From Mesobacillus foraminis (GTDB lineage: Bacteria > Bacillota > Bacilli > Bacillales > Cytobacillaceae), in the NCBI RefSeq assembly GCF_004340465.1, contig NZ_SLVV01000003.1, positions 296,982-360,981 on the forward strand: 64,000 nt of DNA, written 5' to 3'. Below the pieces are notes generated by a model, which was given only the letters and a program-made list of their open reading frames with translations, was not told the origin of the DNA and did not search any database. This document shows positions 33,805 through 41,730 of this stretch, piece by piece. The position numbers and the translations under genes are program-made. Positions within the stretch are counted from its first letter, which is position 1, and each line of letters begins with the position of its first letter.

Positions 33805-34995
33805 ATGCAGATATGGTTATTAGAATTGCTTAAGGGTGCGGGTAAGCTGTTTCTTCACCCTTTGATCTATTACTTCGTTTTTCTGGCGGGTCTTCTTGGT
33901 ATTTCCCGGGTGAAGCGGGAACGGAAGAATTTCCATGTCCGGGCCAAGGATGCCTTATATGAACTGCGGCAGCTGTTTCCGCTTGGGCTGTTGATTGGTC
34001 TAATATTGTCGATTATTACGGTGGCGACGGGTCTGGTGATCCCTTTCGCAGCGGTGCTGTTAACCGGAGTGTTTATGCTCCTTTTTAGCCTGGTTTCACG
34101 TGTAAGGGTTCTTTCCCCTGCCTATGCCGTCGGGGCGGCGTTTTTCGTGCTGACTTACGTTGCGGGGAAAAGCTGGGATATTCCGCTTATCGGTACCTAT
34201 TTTGAATCTCTCGAGGACAAAGTTTATCCATCTGTGGCCATCCTTCTTGCCCTGCTGATGATTGGTGAAGGGATTTTAATCAGCAGGAACGGCAGTAAAG
34301 GGACTTCACCAAAGCTGGCGAAAAGCAAGCGCGGGCAGACGGTAGGGGTTCATGAGGCCAAGAGGCTATGGATGCTGCCGGTCTTTCTGCTGATACCTGG
34401 AGAAATATTGGAACCGCCATTTGCCTGGTGGCCTGTTTTTGAAATGGGGGACAACCTATATTCCTTGATGCTCGTTCCGTTCGGAATTGGCTTCCAGCAG
34501 CAGATTCAGGGGATGCTTCCCAAGGAAGCTGTGAGACGTTACGGAGGCCAGGTTCTTGGTGTTGGCTTGCTGGTGTTCGTCATTGCAGTCGCAGGCTACT
34601 GGTACCCCATTGCTTCGATTGCGGCAGCTGCTGCCGCGATCATTGGACGTGAAGGGATTGCCCTTGTCCAGCGAATGCGCGACGACAATCGGCCATTTTA
34701 TTTTGCCAAGCAAAATCACGGAGTCATGATCCTTGGAATCATTCCAGGTTCGCCGGCGGAACGGATGGAGCTTCAGGTTGGGGAATTGATCACAAAAGTA
34801 AATGGCAGTGCCGTCAATGATGAACAAAGCCTTTACGAGGCCCTCCAGCGCAACGGGGCCCACTGCAAGCTCGAGGTCCTTGATACAAACGGACAAATCC
34901 GTTTTGTCCAGCGTGCTTTGTATGAAGGCGATCATCATGAGCTGGGCATTCTGTTTGTCCAGGACGAGAAGAAGTGGGACAGTGCGGCGGTGTAA
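33805..34995 (+). CDS. minJ: Cell-division topology determinant MinJ
   Basis: 396-aa membrane protein bridging DivIVA and MinD so that MinCD acts at the poles and recent septa. About six to eight N-terminal hydrophobic helices (for example LHPLIYYFVFLAGLLGI, LFPLGLLIGLILSIITV, VLGVGLLVFVIAVAGYW) precede a C-terminal PDZ domain (about 300-380, VMILGIIPGSPAERMELQVG, ELITKVNGSAV). Length and topology match B. subtilis MinJ (YvjD, 397 aa), and it follows ctpB as there. A GTG at 33802 is an alternative start. Confidence 0.92.
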   Translation: MQIWLLELLKGAGKLFLHPLIYYFVFLAGLLGISRVKRERKNFHVRAKDALYELRQLFPLGLLIGLILSIITVATGLVIPFAAVLLTGVFMLLFSLVSRVRVLSPAYAVGAAFFVLTYVAGKSWDIPLIGTYFESLEDKVYPSVAILLALLMIGEGILISRNGSKGTSPKLAKSKRGQTVGVHEAKRLWMLPVFLLIPGEILEPPFAWWPVFEMGDNLYSLMLVPFGIGFQQQIQGMLPKEAVRRYGGQVLGVGLLVFVIAVAGYWYPIASIAAAAAAIIGREGIALVQRMRDDNRPFYFAKQNHGVMILGIIPGSPAERMELQVGELITKVNGSAVNDEQSLYEALQRNGAHCKLEVLDTNGQIRFVQRALYEGDHHELGILFVQDEKKWDSAAV

Positions 34996-35015
34996 TTAGA
35001 TAGTTGAGAAAGTGG

Positions 35016-35047
35016 GAAACGGCGGCTGCCGTTTCTCATTTTTTTTT
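35016..35047 (+). terminator. Terminator after minJ
   Basis: GAAACGGC / GCCGTTTC, tetraloop GGCT, then TCA and T8. Confidence 0.8.
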
Positions 35048-35134
35048 ATGAAGTTGTGAATGCCGGCTGCGCAGAAGAATTTTATTTTAGCAGAGCGGGG
35101 AAAGGGACACAGGCTTGCAGATAGGGGATTCACC

Positions 35135-35278
35135 TTACAGTTTGCAAATTTGCGTTTCACTGACCAGTTCGACCTCATAAAAATTGCATTCTCTCCGAAT
35201 TTCATACAATCCATTTTTATAGTCATAAATGATTCTGTACACATTCCCGCTATATAGAACTTTGTCATGAATGTTCAC
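35135..35278 (-). CDS. 47-aa protein, small KTSC/Tudor-like beta protein
   Basis: Starts at GTG 35278, with GAGGGGTGA about 9 bases upstream, and ends in TAA at 35135. The product begins MNIHDKVLYSGNVYRIIYDY and ends VELVSETQICKL. The pattern 'DKVLYxGxxYRIIYxYxxGxxEIR' suggests a small five-stranded beta barrel like many short hypothetical proteins of bacilli. A longer overlapping ORF in another frame (34996-35268) has an unlikely composition. No function is assigned. Confidence 0.55.
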   Translation of the reverse strand: MNIHDKVLYSGNVYRIIYDYKNGLYEIRRECNFYEVELVSETQICKL

Positions 35279-35468
35279 CTGAGTTCACCCCTCACAAATC
35301 GTTTTTAATCAAAGCTTAAAACAGATTGTGTTAAAAAGCCTTTCTTATGTAAGAAAATCTTCCTATAAAAATTCCGCTGTCAGGTGGAATAAAAAGAGGC
35401 ATTCTTTGTGAACTGGAGGAAAAGTTTGAGTATAATAAAAGGGTACAAACTATCTGGGGGGATCTTTC

Positions 35469-35786
35469 ATGAAACAAGTGCAGACAGAGCAGGAATATCG
35501 GGATCAAATTGCAAAGGACGAGCTGACAGTCGGGATATTTACGACAACATGGTGTCCGGACTGCAAGCGGCTCGATATGTTTATTGATGAAGTGATTGAA
35601 GAGAACCAGGACAAGCACTGGATCAAGGTGGACCGTGATGAGTTTCCCGAAATTTCCGAGGAGCAAAATGTAATGGGGATTCCGTCTCTGTTGGTGTTTA
35701 AAAATGGCGAAAAGCTAGCCCATTTACATAGTGCCAACGCAAAGACCCAGGATGCTGTCAGGGAATTTATAAATAGCATTAAGTAA
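35469..35786 (+). CDS. Thioredoxin family protein
   Basis: 105-aa cytoplasmic thioredoxin-fold protein. The active site is TTTWCPDCKR (WCPDC in place of the usual WCGPC), as in YdfQ-like proteins. The cis-Pro loop MGIPSLLVFKNGE and an intact C-terminal helix are present. It likely reduces disulfides of a specific partner. GGGGGATC lies upstream of the ATG. It is a single gene with its own terminator, next to electrophile-stress genes. Confidence 0.9.
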   Translation: MKQVQTEQEYRDQIAKDELTVGIFTTTWCPDCKRLDMFIDEVIEENQDKHWIKVDRDEFPEISEEQNVMGIPSLLVFKNGEKLAHLHSANAKTQDAVREFINSIK

Positions 35787-35789
35787 TGA

Positions 35790-35863
35790 AAGAAGCCAAC
35801 AATCTATGGGACTTGCCCTCCAAGCTTTGATAAGGGGCAGTTCAAGAATGTTGGCTTTTGATT
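35790..35863 (+). terminator. Long hairpin terminator
   Basis: AAGCCAACA / TGTTGGCTTTT enclose a second imperfect stem (ACTTGCCCT / AGGGGCAGT). Total span about 70 bases, ending in TTTTGATTT. Confidence 0.7.
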
Positions 35864-35866
35864 TGT

Positions 35867-35895
35867 TTGACAAGGTATGGGAACCATGCTATATT
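35867..35895 (+). promoter_or_regulatory. Promoter of ring-cleaving dioxygenase gene
   Basis: TTGACA (35867-35872), 17 bases, TATATT (35890-35895): a strong SigA promoter. Confidence 0.85.
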
Positions 35896-35929
35896 TATCT
35901 CGAATTAAAAACACTTTATTTAAAGATAA
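35896..35929. promoter_or_regulatory. MhqR-like operator (half site conserved)
   Basis: TATCTCGAATT begins right after the -10. The left half agrees with the MhqR palindrome as I remember it (TATCTCGAA-TTCGAGATA). The adjacent right half is poor, but AGATAA recurs at 35924-35929. The placement is identical to that of the better site at 38959. Confidence 0.5.
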
Positions 35930-36031
35930 ATTCTTGCACGAAAAACGATTAACTCTGTCTTCGTAAAGGGAAAATATAGTACTAGAAAAAATTGTGGGCT
36001 ATGCCTGTGATTCAATTGGAGGAATACAAAA

Positions 36032-37009
36032 ATGAACGGATTAAAAGGAATCCATCACGTAACAGCCATCACAAGCTCTGCTGAAAAGAATTATGAATTC
36101 TTTACGTATATACTGGGAATGCGACTTGTGAAGAAGACGGTTAACCAGGATGATATTCAGACCTACCACTTATTCTTTGCTGATGATACGGGCAGCCCGG
36201 GAACAGATATGACATTCTTTGACTTCCCTGGCATACCGAAAGGCTCACATGGGACAAATGAAATTTATAAAACCTCTTTTCGTGTACCGAATGATGCCGC
36301 GATGGACTACTGGGTCAAACGGTTTGACCGCCTTGGTGTAAAACATGGAGGAATTCAGGAGCTGTTTGGCAAAAAGACGATTTCATTCGTGGATATTGAC
36401 GACCAGCAATATCAGCTGATTTCAGATGAGAACAATGAAGGAGTTCCCGCAGGAACTCCGTGGCAAAAGGGCCCGGTTCCCCTAGAGCATGCTATCACTG
36501 GTCTTGGGCCGATCTTCGTCCGGGTAGCGAATTTTGATTACTTTAAGGAAATGATGGAAAGGGTCCTTCACTTTAAGGAAATTGCGAGTGACGGCGATCT
36601 CCATTTATTCGAAGTGGGAGAAGGAGGAAATGGTGCGCAGGTAGTCGTAGAGTATAACTCGGTTCTTCCTGCAGCAAGACAGGGTTACGGTGTTGTTCAC
36701 CATGCGGCCTTCCGAGTTGATGACAAATCTGTCCTGGACGAATGGGATCGCCATATGCGCGGCTTTGGGTTCCAGACCTCCGGGTTCGTGGACCGATTCT
36801 TCTTCGGTTCGCTTTATACCAGGGTTGCTCCGTCCATATTATTTGAATTTGCTACAGATGGCCCTGGGTTCATGGGGGACGAACCATACGAGACTCTCGG
36901 GGAGAAGCTGTCATTGCCGCCATTCCTTGAACCGAAGCGTGATGAAATTGAAAGCTATGTCCGTCCGATTGATACGGTCCGAAGTGATAAGGAATTTGTA
37001 AAAGAATAA
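36032..37009 (+). CDS. Ring-cleaving dioxygenase, VOC family (MhqO/MhqA-like)
   Basis: 325-aa double glyoxalase/VOC protein. Each half carries a metal-site pattern: HHVTAITSSAEKNYEFF at the N-terminus and VHHAAFRVDDKSVLDEW in the second half, with a Glu ligand near RVAPSILFEFATDGPGF. Relatives in B. subtilis (MhqA, MhqE, MhqO) are induced by hydroquinones and other electrophiles through the repressor MhqR. A strong promoter with an MhqR-like site lies upstream. The true substrate is not shown by sequence. Confidence 0.88.
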   Translation: MNGLKGIHHVTAITSSAEKNYEFFTYILGMRLVKKTVNQDDIQTYHLFFADDTGSPGTDMTFFDFPGIPKGSHGTNEIYKTSFRVPNDAAMDYWVKRFDRLGVKHGGIQELFGKKTISFVDIDDQQYQLISDENNEGVPAGTPWQKGPVPLEHAITGLGPIFVRVANFDYFKEMMERVLHFKEIASDGDLHLFEVGEGGNGAQVVVEYNSVLPAARQGYGVVHHAAFRVDDKSVLDEWDRHMRGFGFQTSGFVDRFFFGSLYTRVAPSILFEFATDGPGFMGDEPYETLGEKLSLPPFLEPKRDEIESYVRPIDTVRSDKEFVKE

Positions 37010-37017
37010 TGAAATAA

Positions 37018-37050
37018 AAAGAAACGCTCCTGTTTAAGGGGCGTTTCTTT
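37018..37050. terminator. Bidirectional terminator
   Basis: AAAGAAACGC-CC / GG-GCGTTTCTTT between two convergent genes. Confidence 0.8.
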
Positions 37051-37058
37051 GCTGTTGG

Positions 37059-38507
37059 TTAACTTTGTTTAAAATCGCACTCTTTTAAAGGAATCAGCTT
37101 TGTTTTGTGCTTTACCTTATAAACCAGCCAGACTATGAGGAAAAGCGGCAGGCCAATATAGGAAACGAGGACACCGTTCCAGTCGATGCCTTCGCCGGTG
37201 AAGGCCTGGAAGTTTTGGCCCAAAATAATGAAAATACATAGAATTAATGCCAGAAGTGGGCCAATCGGGAACCAACTTGCACGGTACGGCAGTTGGTTCA
37301 GGTCACGCCCTTGTGCGATATAGGCTCTCCGGAAGCGATAATGACTGATCGCAATTCCGACCCAGGTAACGAACCCGGCCATTCCTGAAGCATTGAGCAG
37401 CCAGATATAAACTGCACCATCGCCGAAGAAGGTGGTCAGGAATGCCAGGGAGCCAACTAATGCAGTGGCAATCAGGGCATTGACTGGTACCCCTCTCCTA
37501 TCCAGCTTGCCCAGGAATTTTGGTGCTTTGCCGTCGCGTGCCAAGTCCCAAAGCATACGGGTGGATGCGTACATTCCGGAATTTCCTGCTGATAAAACTG
37601 AAGTTAAGATGATGGCATTCATCACGGATGCCGCAAAAGCGAATCCAGCTCGCTCAAATACGAGTGTGAACGGGCTGACAGTAACGGCGTCACTGAGCAA
37701 TCGTTCATCTGTGTATGGAAGAATCATTCCAATGACAAAGATGGCGAGAATGTAGAACAGTAAAATTCTCCAGAATACAGTACTGATTGCTTTAGGGATG
37801 TTTTTTTCAGGTTCTTCACTCTCACCGGCCGCTACTCCGAGCAATTCCGTCCCCTGGAAGGAAAAACCGGCTGCCATAAACACACCCAGGATGGCGAAGA
37901 ATCCGCCATTGAACGGGGCATCCTCCATCGTGAAGTTGGTAAAGCCTACTGCTTCGCCACCCATAATGCCGAGAATCATTAAGAATCCGGTCACAATGAA
38001 AAGAATGACCGTTATCACTTTAATCAGGGCAAACCAGAACTCAGCTTCACCGAAACCTTTAACCGACATATAGTTGAAGCCAAACATGATCACTAGTGCA
38101 ATGGCACTCCAAATGAACGAAGGGCTGTCCGGGAACCAGAACTTCATGATGAGGACAACCGCCGCAAGCTCTGCGGCAATGGTGATGGCCCAGTTGTACC
38201 AATAGTTCCAGCCGATCGCAAAGCCGAATGCAGGGTCAACAAATCTGTTTGCGTATTCCTTAAATGAACCGGCGACAGGCATGAAGGCGGCCATTTCTGC
38301 CAGGCTGGTCATTAAAAAATAGACCATGATCCCTACGGCTGAATAGGCAAGCAAGGCGCCGCCGGGTCCTGCATTATGAATCGCACCGCCGCTTGCCAGG
38401 AAGATTCCTGTCCCGATCGAACCACCCAGAGAGATCATCATTAAGTGGCGGGCTTTAAGCGTTCTTTTTAATTGAGTTGGATTGGATGGTGCTGATGTAT
38501 TCGCCAA
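37059..38507 (-). CDS. lysP: Lysine-type amino acid permease (APC/AAT family)
   Basis: 482-aa cytoplasmic-membrane amino acid transporter with 12 predicted helices. The AAT signature RHLMMISLGGSIGTGIFLASG opens helix 1, and EYANRFVDPAFGFAIGWNYWYNWAITIAAEL marks helix 3 (in two pieces). The family alone does not fix the substrate. The lysine riboswitch and terminator in its leader argue that it imports lysine. The start is TTG at 38507 with GGAG 9 bases upstream. Confidence 0.9.
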   Translation of the reverse strand: MANTSAPSNPTQLKRTLKARHLMMISLGGSIGTGIFLASGGAIHNAGPGGALLAYSAVGIMVYFLMTSLAEMAAFMPVAGSFKEYANRFVDPAFGFAIGWNYWYNWAITIAAELAAVVLIMKFWFPDSPSFIWSAIALVIMFGFNYMSVKGFGEAEFWFALIKVITVILFIVTGFLMILGIMGGEAVGFTNFTMEDAPFNGGFFAILGVFMAAGFSFQGTELLGVAAGESEEPEKNIPKAISTVFWRILLFYILAIFVIGMILPYTDERLLSDAVTVSPFTLVFERAGFAFAASVMNAIILTSVLSAGNSGMYASTRMLWDLARDGKAPKFLGKLDRRGVPVNALIATALVGSLAFLTTFFGDGAVYIWLLNASGMAGFVTWVGIAISHYRFRRAYIAQGRDLNQLPYRASWFPIGPLLALILCIFIILGQNFQAFTGEGIDWNGVLVSYIGLPLFLIVWLVYKVKHKTKLIPLKECDFKQS

Positions 38508-38547
38508 TGCTGTACACTCCTTTTATACTGGAAGAATTAAAAACAAA

Positions 38548-38584
38548 TAAAAAAACAGCCGTCGAAAAAGATCGACGGCTGTTT
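38548..38584 (-). terminator. Riboswitch-controlled terminator
   Basis: On the minus strand AAACAGCCGTCGA / TCGACGGCTGTTT with an A/T loop and a T7 tail. It lies between the lysine aptamer and the permease start, so lysine binding would end transcription here. Confidence 0.88.
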
Positions 38585-38602
38585 CATCATCCGTTTAATC
38601 CT

Positions 38603-38784
38603 TCCGAAGATAGCTCTCCACGTTTATAGAACGTGACAGTGATGCCTCTCTTCGAAAACATCACCAGCTGGAATAATCAATGAATCATCCCGGCTTCGGC
38701 AGCTTGTCCTTTCAGAAAGAGTCATCAATTTCATTGAATCTCGTCCGTCCTAATCATACAAGCCGCAGCCTCTATCCCATCGGT
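38603..38784 (-). ncRNA. Lysine riboswitch (L box)
   Basis: The minus strand carries the L-box landmarks in order: GATGGGATAGAGGCTGCG (P1/P2 start, compare GAAGATAGAGGTGCG in lysC), CTGAAAGGACAAGC, GCTGCCGAAGCCGGG, CAGCTGG, GAGAGGCATCACTGTCACG, and the closing GGAGAGCTATCTTCGG that pairs with the 5' end to form P1. The spacing and order follow the five-helix junction of the family. A terminator hairpin follows. Confidence 0.9.
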
Positions 38785-38812
38785 GAATGGGAATATTCAA
38801 TTAGCTATCAGA

Positions 38813-38841
38813 ATTATAGTTCAATAATCCTCCGCACGCAA
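38813..38841 (-). promoter_or_regulatory. Promoter of lysine riboswitch/permease
   Basis: Minus strand TTGCGT (38841-38836), 17 bases, TATAAT (38818-38813). The start point would be about 20 bases before the aptamer. Confidence 0.75.
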
Positions 38842-38929
38842 TGTTTAAAATTGGGAAGCAAGAACCCGAACGTGACAAAGCAAGTACAATTTCCTTTCTA
38901 GTTTTCAGCCAGAGGGAAAATCCTTTTAG

Positions 38930-38958
38930 TTGACAGAAAAAAGTAACTGGTTTAAGAT
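38930..38958 (+). promoter_or_regulatory. Promoter upstream of mhqD-like gene
   Basis: TTGACA (38930-38935), 17 bases, TAAGAT (38953-38958). It is divergent from the permease promoter. The next plus-strand gene is about 500 bases away, behind a repeat-filled stretch. Confidence 0.75.
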
Positions 38959-38976
38959 TATCTCATATTCAAGATA
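38959..38976. promoter_or_regulatory. MhqR-like operator
   Basis: TATCTCATATTCAAGATA, an inverted repeat (TATCT / AGATA) starting directly after the -10, where a repressor would block RNA polymerase. It resembles the MhqR box and is placed exactly as the half site before the dioxygenase gene at 36032. Confidence 0.65.
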
Positions 38977-39109
38977 TTTTAATTAAAGATAACGATCAAG
39001 GGATTCTTAAATACATCAGGAATTAACTTTCGTCAAAACAGGAAAAACTCCATCATGTTTGCGTCCAGACATAAAGGCTAAACTAACAATTGAAGTACCG
39101 GCGAGTGGG

Positions 39110-39440
39110 CCCACTATTCCAAAAAGCAAGGCGGGTCACTCCCCCTCATTGTTTCAAAGAAGTAAGGTGGGTCCTCCTTGCAGTTAGTTTAAAAAAATAA
39201 AGAGCAACACTCCCCGCATGCTTTAAAGTGATAAACCGGGTCAGCCCCCCTACATGCTTTAAAGCATAAAAGGGGGTCAGACCCCATTTAAGGTAAAGTG
39301 GGACTCCGCGTTTTTGAATGAGGTAAAGCTCTGCCCGCGTCATTTATAGTGAACGAGCACTCCCTTTTGCTTTAGCAAGACAAAGGGTGCCAGACCCCCT
39401 TTAGTGTGGCAAAGAGGGCAAAACTTTAGGGGGACAGATT
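39110..39440. repeat. Cluster of decayed GGGTCAG / TTTAAAG palindromic repeats
   Basis: Contains GGGGTCAGACCCC (39273-39285), ATGCTTTAAAGCAT (39254-39267), GCATGCTTTAAAG near 39226, GGGTCAGCCCCCC near 39239, GGGTGCCAGACCCC (39385-39398) and further relics such as GCGGGTCACTCCCC near 39129. These are fragments of the same family found intact at 51611 and 56366. No gene is credible here. It separates a promoter (38930) from the MhqD-like gene. Confidence 0.75.
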
Positions 39441-39467
39441 CCAAGAAAGTGTGAAAGGAGAATGATG

Positions 39468-40073
39468 ATGAAGCATATTTTTCGCAAAGGAAGCAATCCG
39501 GCAAGGCCTACGCTGCTGTTATTGCATGGTACGGGCGGGACGGAGCAGGATTTGATCCCGCTGGCAGAACGGATTGATGAAGAAGCTTCTGTCCTGAGTG
39601 TCAGAGGGAATGTTCTGGAAAATGGCATGCCCCGTTTCTTCAGGAGGCTGGCAGAAGGTGTTTTTGATGAAGAGGACCTTGTGTTTCGTACCAGGGAGTT
39701 GAATCAGTTCCTTGATGAGGCGGCTCAGGAATACGGATTTGACCGTGAGAATATTGTTGCTGTTGGCTATTCCAACGGTGCCAATATCGCCGCGAGCCTG
39801 ATGTTCCATTTTCAGGAAGCATTAAAGGGAGCGATTCTCCATCATCCGATGGTTCCGCGCAGAGGAATTGAATTACCTGATCTCACTGGCAGATACGCTT
39901 TTATTGGGGCTGGCACGAATGATCCAATCTGCCCGGCAGCGGAGTCAGAAGAACTTCAAATCCTGCTGCAAAAGGCGAACGCCAACGTGGAGCTGCACTG
40001 GGAGAATCATGGCCATCAGCTGACCTACGGGGAAGTCGATGCTGCTGCTAAGTGGTATAAGGAAAACTTTTAG
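39468..40073 (+). CDS. mhqD: MhqD-like alpha/beta hydrolase
   Basis: About 202-aa carboxylesterase/phospholipase-like hydrolase. Nucleophile elbow GYSNGANIA (catalytic Ser), oxyanion region LLHGTGGTEQDL, acid in GTNDPICP and catalytic His in NHGHQLT. Members of the MhqD group are induced by hydroquinone-type electrophiles. Three consecutive ATGs start the frame (39462, 39465, 39468); AGGAG at 39456-39460 suits the last. The MhqR-like box lies about 500 bases upstream. Confidence 0.88.
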   Translation: MKHIFRKGSNPARPTLLLLHGTGGTEQDLIPLAERIDEEASVLSVRGNVLENGMPRFFRRLAEGVFDEEDLVFRTRELNQFLDEAAQEYGFDRENIVAVGYSNGANIAASLMFHFQEALKGAILHHPMVPRRGIELPDLTGRYAFIGAGTNDPICPAAESEELQILLQKANANVELHWENHGHQLTYGEVDAAAKWYKENF

Positions 40074-40192
40074 CATAAAAACAGCTGAAAGAAATAGGAT
40101 GGTTAAATAGTGTGAGACCTCATGGAACCTGATTCCATTTAAAAAGAGGTTGCTGCGGACAAACAGAAAAAATACAGCATAGAGGTGCAGCA

Positions 40193-40792
40193 ATGGGATT
40201 GATAGAGAGATTATTTGGCAAGAAAAAAACGGAGGAGGAAGAAACAATGGCAAACTTAAAAATTGGTATTATCCTGGGAAGCACTAGACAGGGACGTGTA
40301 AGCCCGAAAGTTGGGGAATGGGTGAAAGGCATTGCCGATCAGCGCGGAGATGCAGATTATGAAATCGTCGATATTGCAGATTATCAATTACCGTTCCTTG
40401 GCACAACGGATGGAACAGAACCAGGAATCGCAGCCTGGAATGAAAAGCTGGCTAGCCTCGATGGCTTCGTCTTCATTGTTCAGGAATACAACCACAGCAT
40501 TACCGGTGCATTGAAAAATGCCATCGATTTTGCGCGTGAAGCATGGTACAACAAGGCAGCCGGAATCGTCAGCTACGGTTCAACAGGAGGAGCGCGTGCG
40601 GCTGAGCATCTGCGTGGAATCCTCGGCGAAGTGAAGGTGGCGGATGTTCGCACACATCCAACGCTTTCCTTGTTTACAGACTTTGAAAACATGACAGAGT
40701 TCAAGCCGGCTGAATTGCATCTGACAAATGTCAATGCAATGCTGGACGAAGTAAACGACTGGAGCAAGGCATTAAAAACGTTGCGTCAGTAA
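40193..40792 (+). CDS. NADPH-dependent FMN oxidoreductase
   Basis: Flavodoxin-fold quinone/azo-reductase type protein. FMN-binding loop GIILGSTRQGRVSPKV and second loop QEYNHSITGALKNAIDFAR with YGSTGGARAAEHLR are typical of the FMN_red family. Two starts are possible. ATG 40193 (GAGGTG upstream) adds an 18-residue basic/acidic leader MGLIERLFGKKKTEEEET. ATG 40247 has the stronger GGAGGAGGAAG and gives the usual 181 aa. Translation may use both. Following mhqD, it fits two-electron reduction of quinones. Confidence 0.86.
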   Translation: MGLIERLFGKKKTEEEETMANLKIGIILGSTRQGRVSPKVGEWVKGIADQRGDADYEIVDIADYQLPFLGTTDGTEPGIAAWNEKLASLDGFVFIVQEYNHSITGALKNAIDFAREAWYNKAAGIVSYGSTGGARAAEHLRGILGEVKVADVRTHPTLSLFTDFENMTEFKPAELHLTNVNAMLDEVNDWSKALKTLRQ

Positions 40793-40800
40793 ATCGATTG

Positions 40801-40835
40801 GGAGAGGCCGTGAGGGGCCTCTCCTTTTATTTTGG
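40801..40835 (+). terminator. Terminator after the oxidoreductase
   Basis: GGAGAGGCC / GGCCTCTCC, loop of 6, then TTTTATTTT. Confidence 0.85.
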
Positions 40836-40977
40836 CAGCGAGTAAAACTTCACAGCCGTGGGAAAAAGGCCCGGAACTTTAACACTTCCATTTCGTATAA
40901 TAGGAAAGGCCCTTTGGCTTCCTTTGGTAAAAAACTTTTAATAAGACCGCCGTTCACCGGCAGTCTTGACTGAGTGG

Positions 40978-41730
40978 ATGGTGACTATGAAAAAGTACTG
41001 GGCCAATCCAGGTTTCGTATGGTTTAAAGATAGGTCTATAAAAGTGATGCTGATTTCCATCTTCCTGTTCGGTGCAATGGTCCTGTGGAACTCTAATCAA
41101 AATTTGTTTGATTTGATGGTACATGGAGATATTGAGCAGCTTTTAGTTTTACTGGAAGAGAATTTAGCATATGCCTATTTGGTCATGTTCATCGTGATGG
41201 TGGTTCAAAATTCGTTTACGATCATTCCTCTGCTCCTTGTTATTTCGCTGAATATAGGTTTATTTGGATTTTGGAATGGCTTTTTATGGAGCTGGATGAC
41301 CTCCGTGGTCGCAGCCGTATTTATTTTTATCTCTGTGAAATACCTGTTTCAAAGCAAATTAACTCAAAGGTTTCATCCGGAATTGGTGGAAAGGGTAGAA
41401 CGAGAAGGGTTTGCCTACGTCTTTCGGGGGAGGATTTTTCCGTTTATTCCAACCAGTCTGGTGAATATTTTAGCAGGATTAAGCACGATTACATTCAGGC
41501 ACTTTTTGCTTGGGACCATCTATGGAAACTTCCTCTACTTTTTCGTCCTCTCGCTCATCCCCGCTGGTTTATTATCCCTGGAAGGAGATCAGTTTGTCAT
41601 TGGGGCAATCTTTGTCGTCCTTTTTACATTTTTTTATGTTTTTAAGAAGGTATATAATAAAATAAGGAATGATAAAAAACTCACCCGCACTAGAGAAGAG
41701 GAAGAGAAATGTTCGAAAACTTTAACCTAA
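40978..41730 (+). CDS. TVP38/TMEM64 (DedA-like) membrane protein
   Basis: About 250-aa integral membrane protein of the SNARE-associated/DedA superfamily, members of which act in lipid (undecaprenyl or phospholipid) translocation. Hydrophobic segments alternate with the family core FVFRGRIFPFIPTSLVNILAGLS (in two pieces FAYVFRGRIFPFIPTS and LVNILAGLSTITFRHF). It lacks a strong ribosome site; ATG 40978 or 40987 are both possible. The stop lies 22 bases inside the next gene, so the two are co-translated. Confidence 0.82.
   Translation: MVTMKKYWANPGFVWFKDRSIKVMLISIFLFGAMVLWNSNQNLFDLMVHGDIEQLLVLLEENLAYAYLVMFIVMVVQNSFTIIPLLLVISLNIGLFGFWNGFLWSWMTSVVAAVFIFISVKYLFQSKLTQRFHPELVERVEREGFAYVFRGRIFPFIPTSLVNILAGLSTITFRHFLLGTIYGNFLYFFVLSLIPAGLLSLEGDQFVIGAIFVVLFTFFYVFKKVYNKIRNDKKLTRTREEEEKCSKTLT

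Noticed and set aside
34996-35268. 90-aa minus-strand ORF downstream of minJ
   Set aside because: It overlaps the better 47-aa frame, has an unusual Cys/Phe/Arg-rich composition, and runs through the minJ terminator.
38680-38901. 73-aa plus-strand ORF
   Set aside because: It is antisense to the lysine riboswitch and its promoter; conserved RNA signals explain the sequence better.
39146-39343. 65-aa minus-strand ORF in the repeat cluster
   Set aside because: It is composed of translated GGGTCAG/TTTAAAG repeat units and has no ribosome site.
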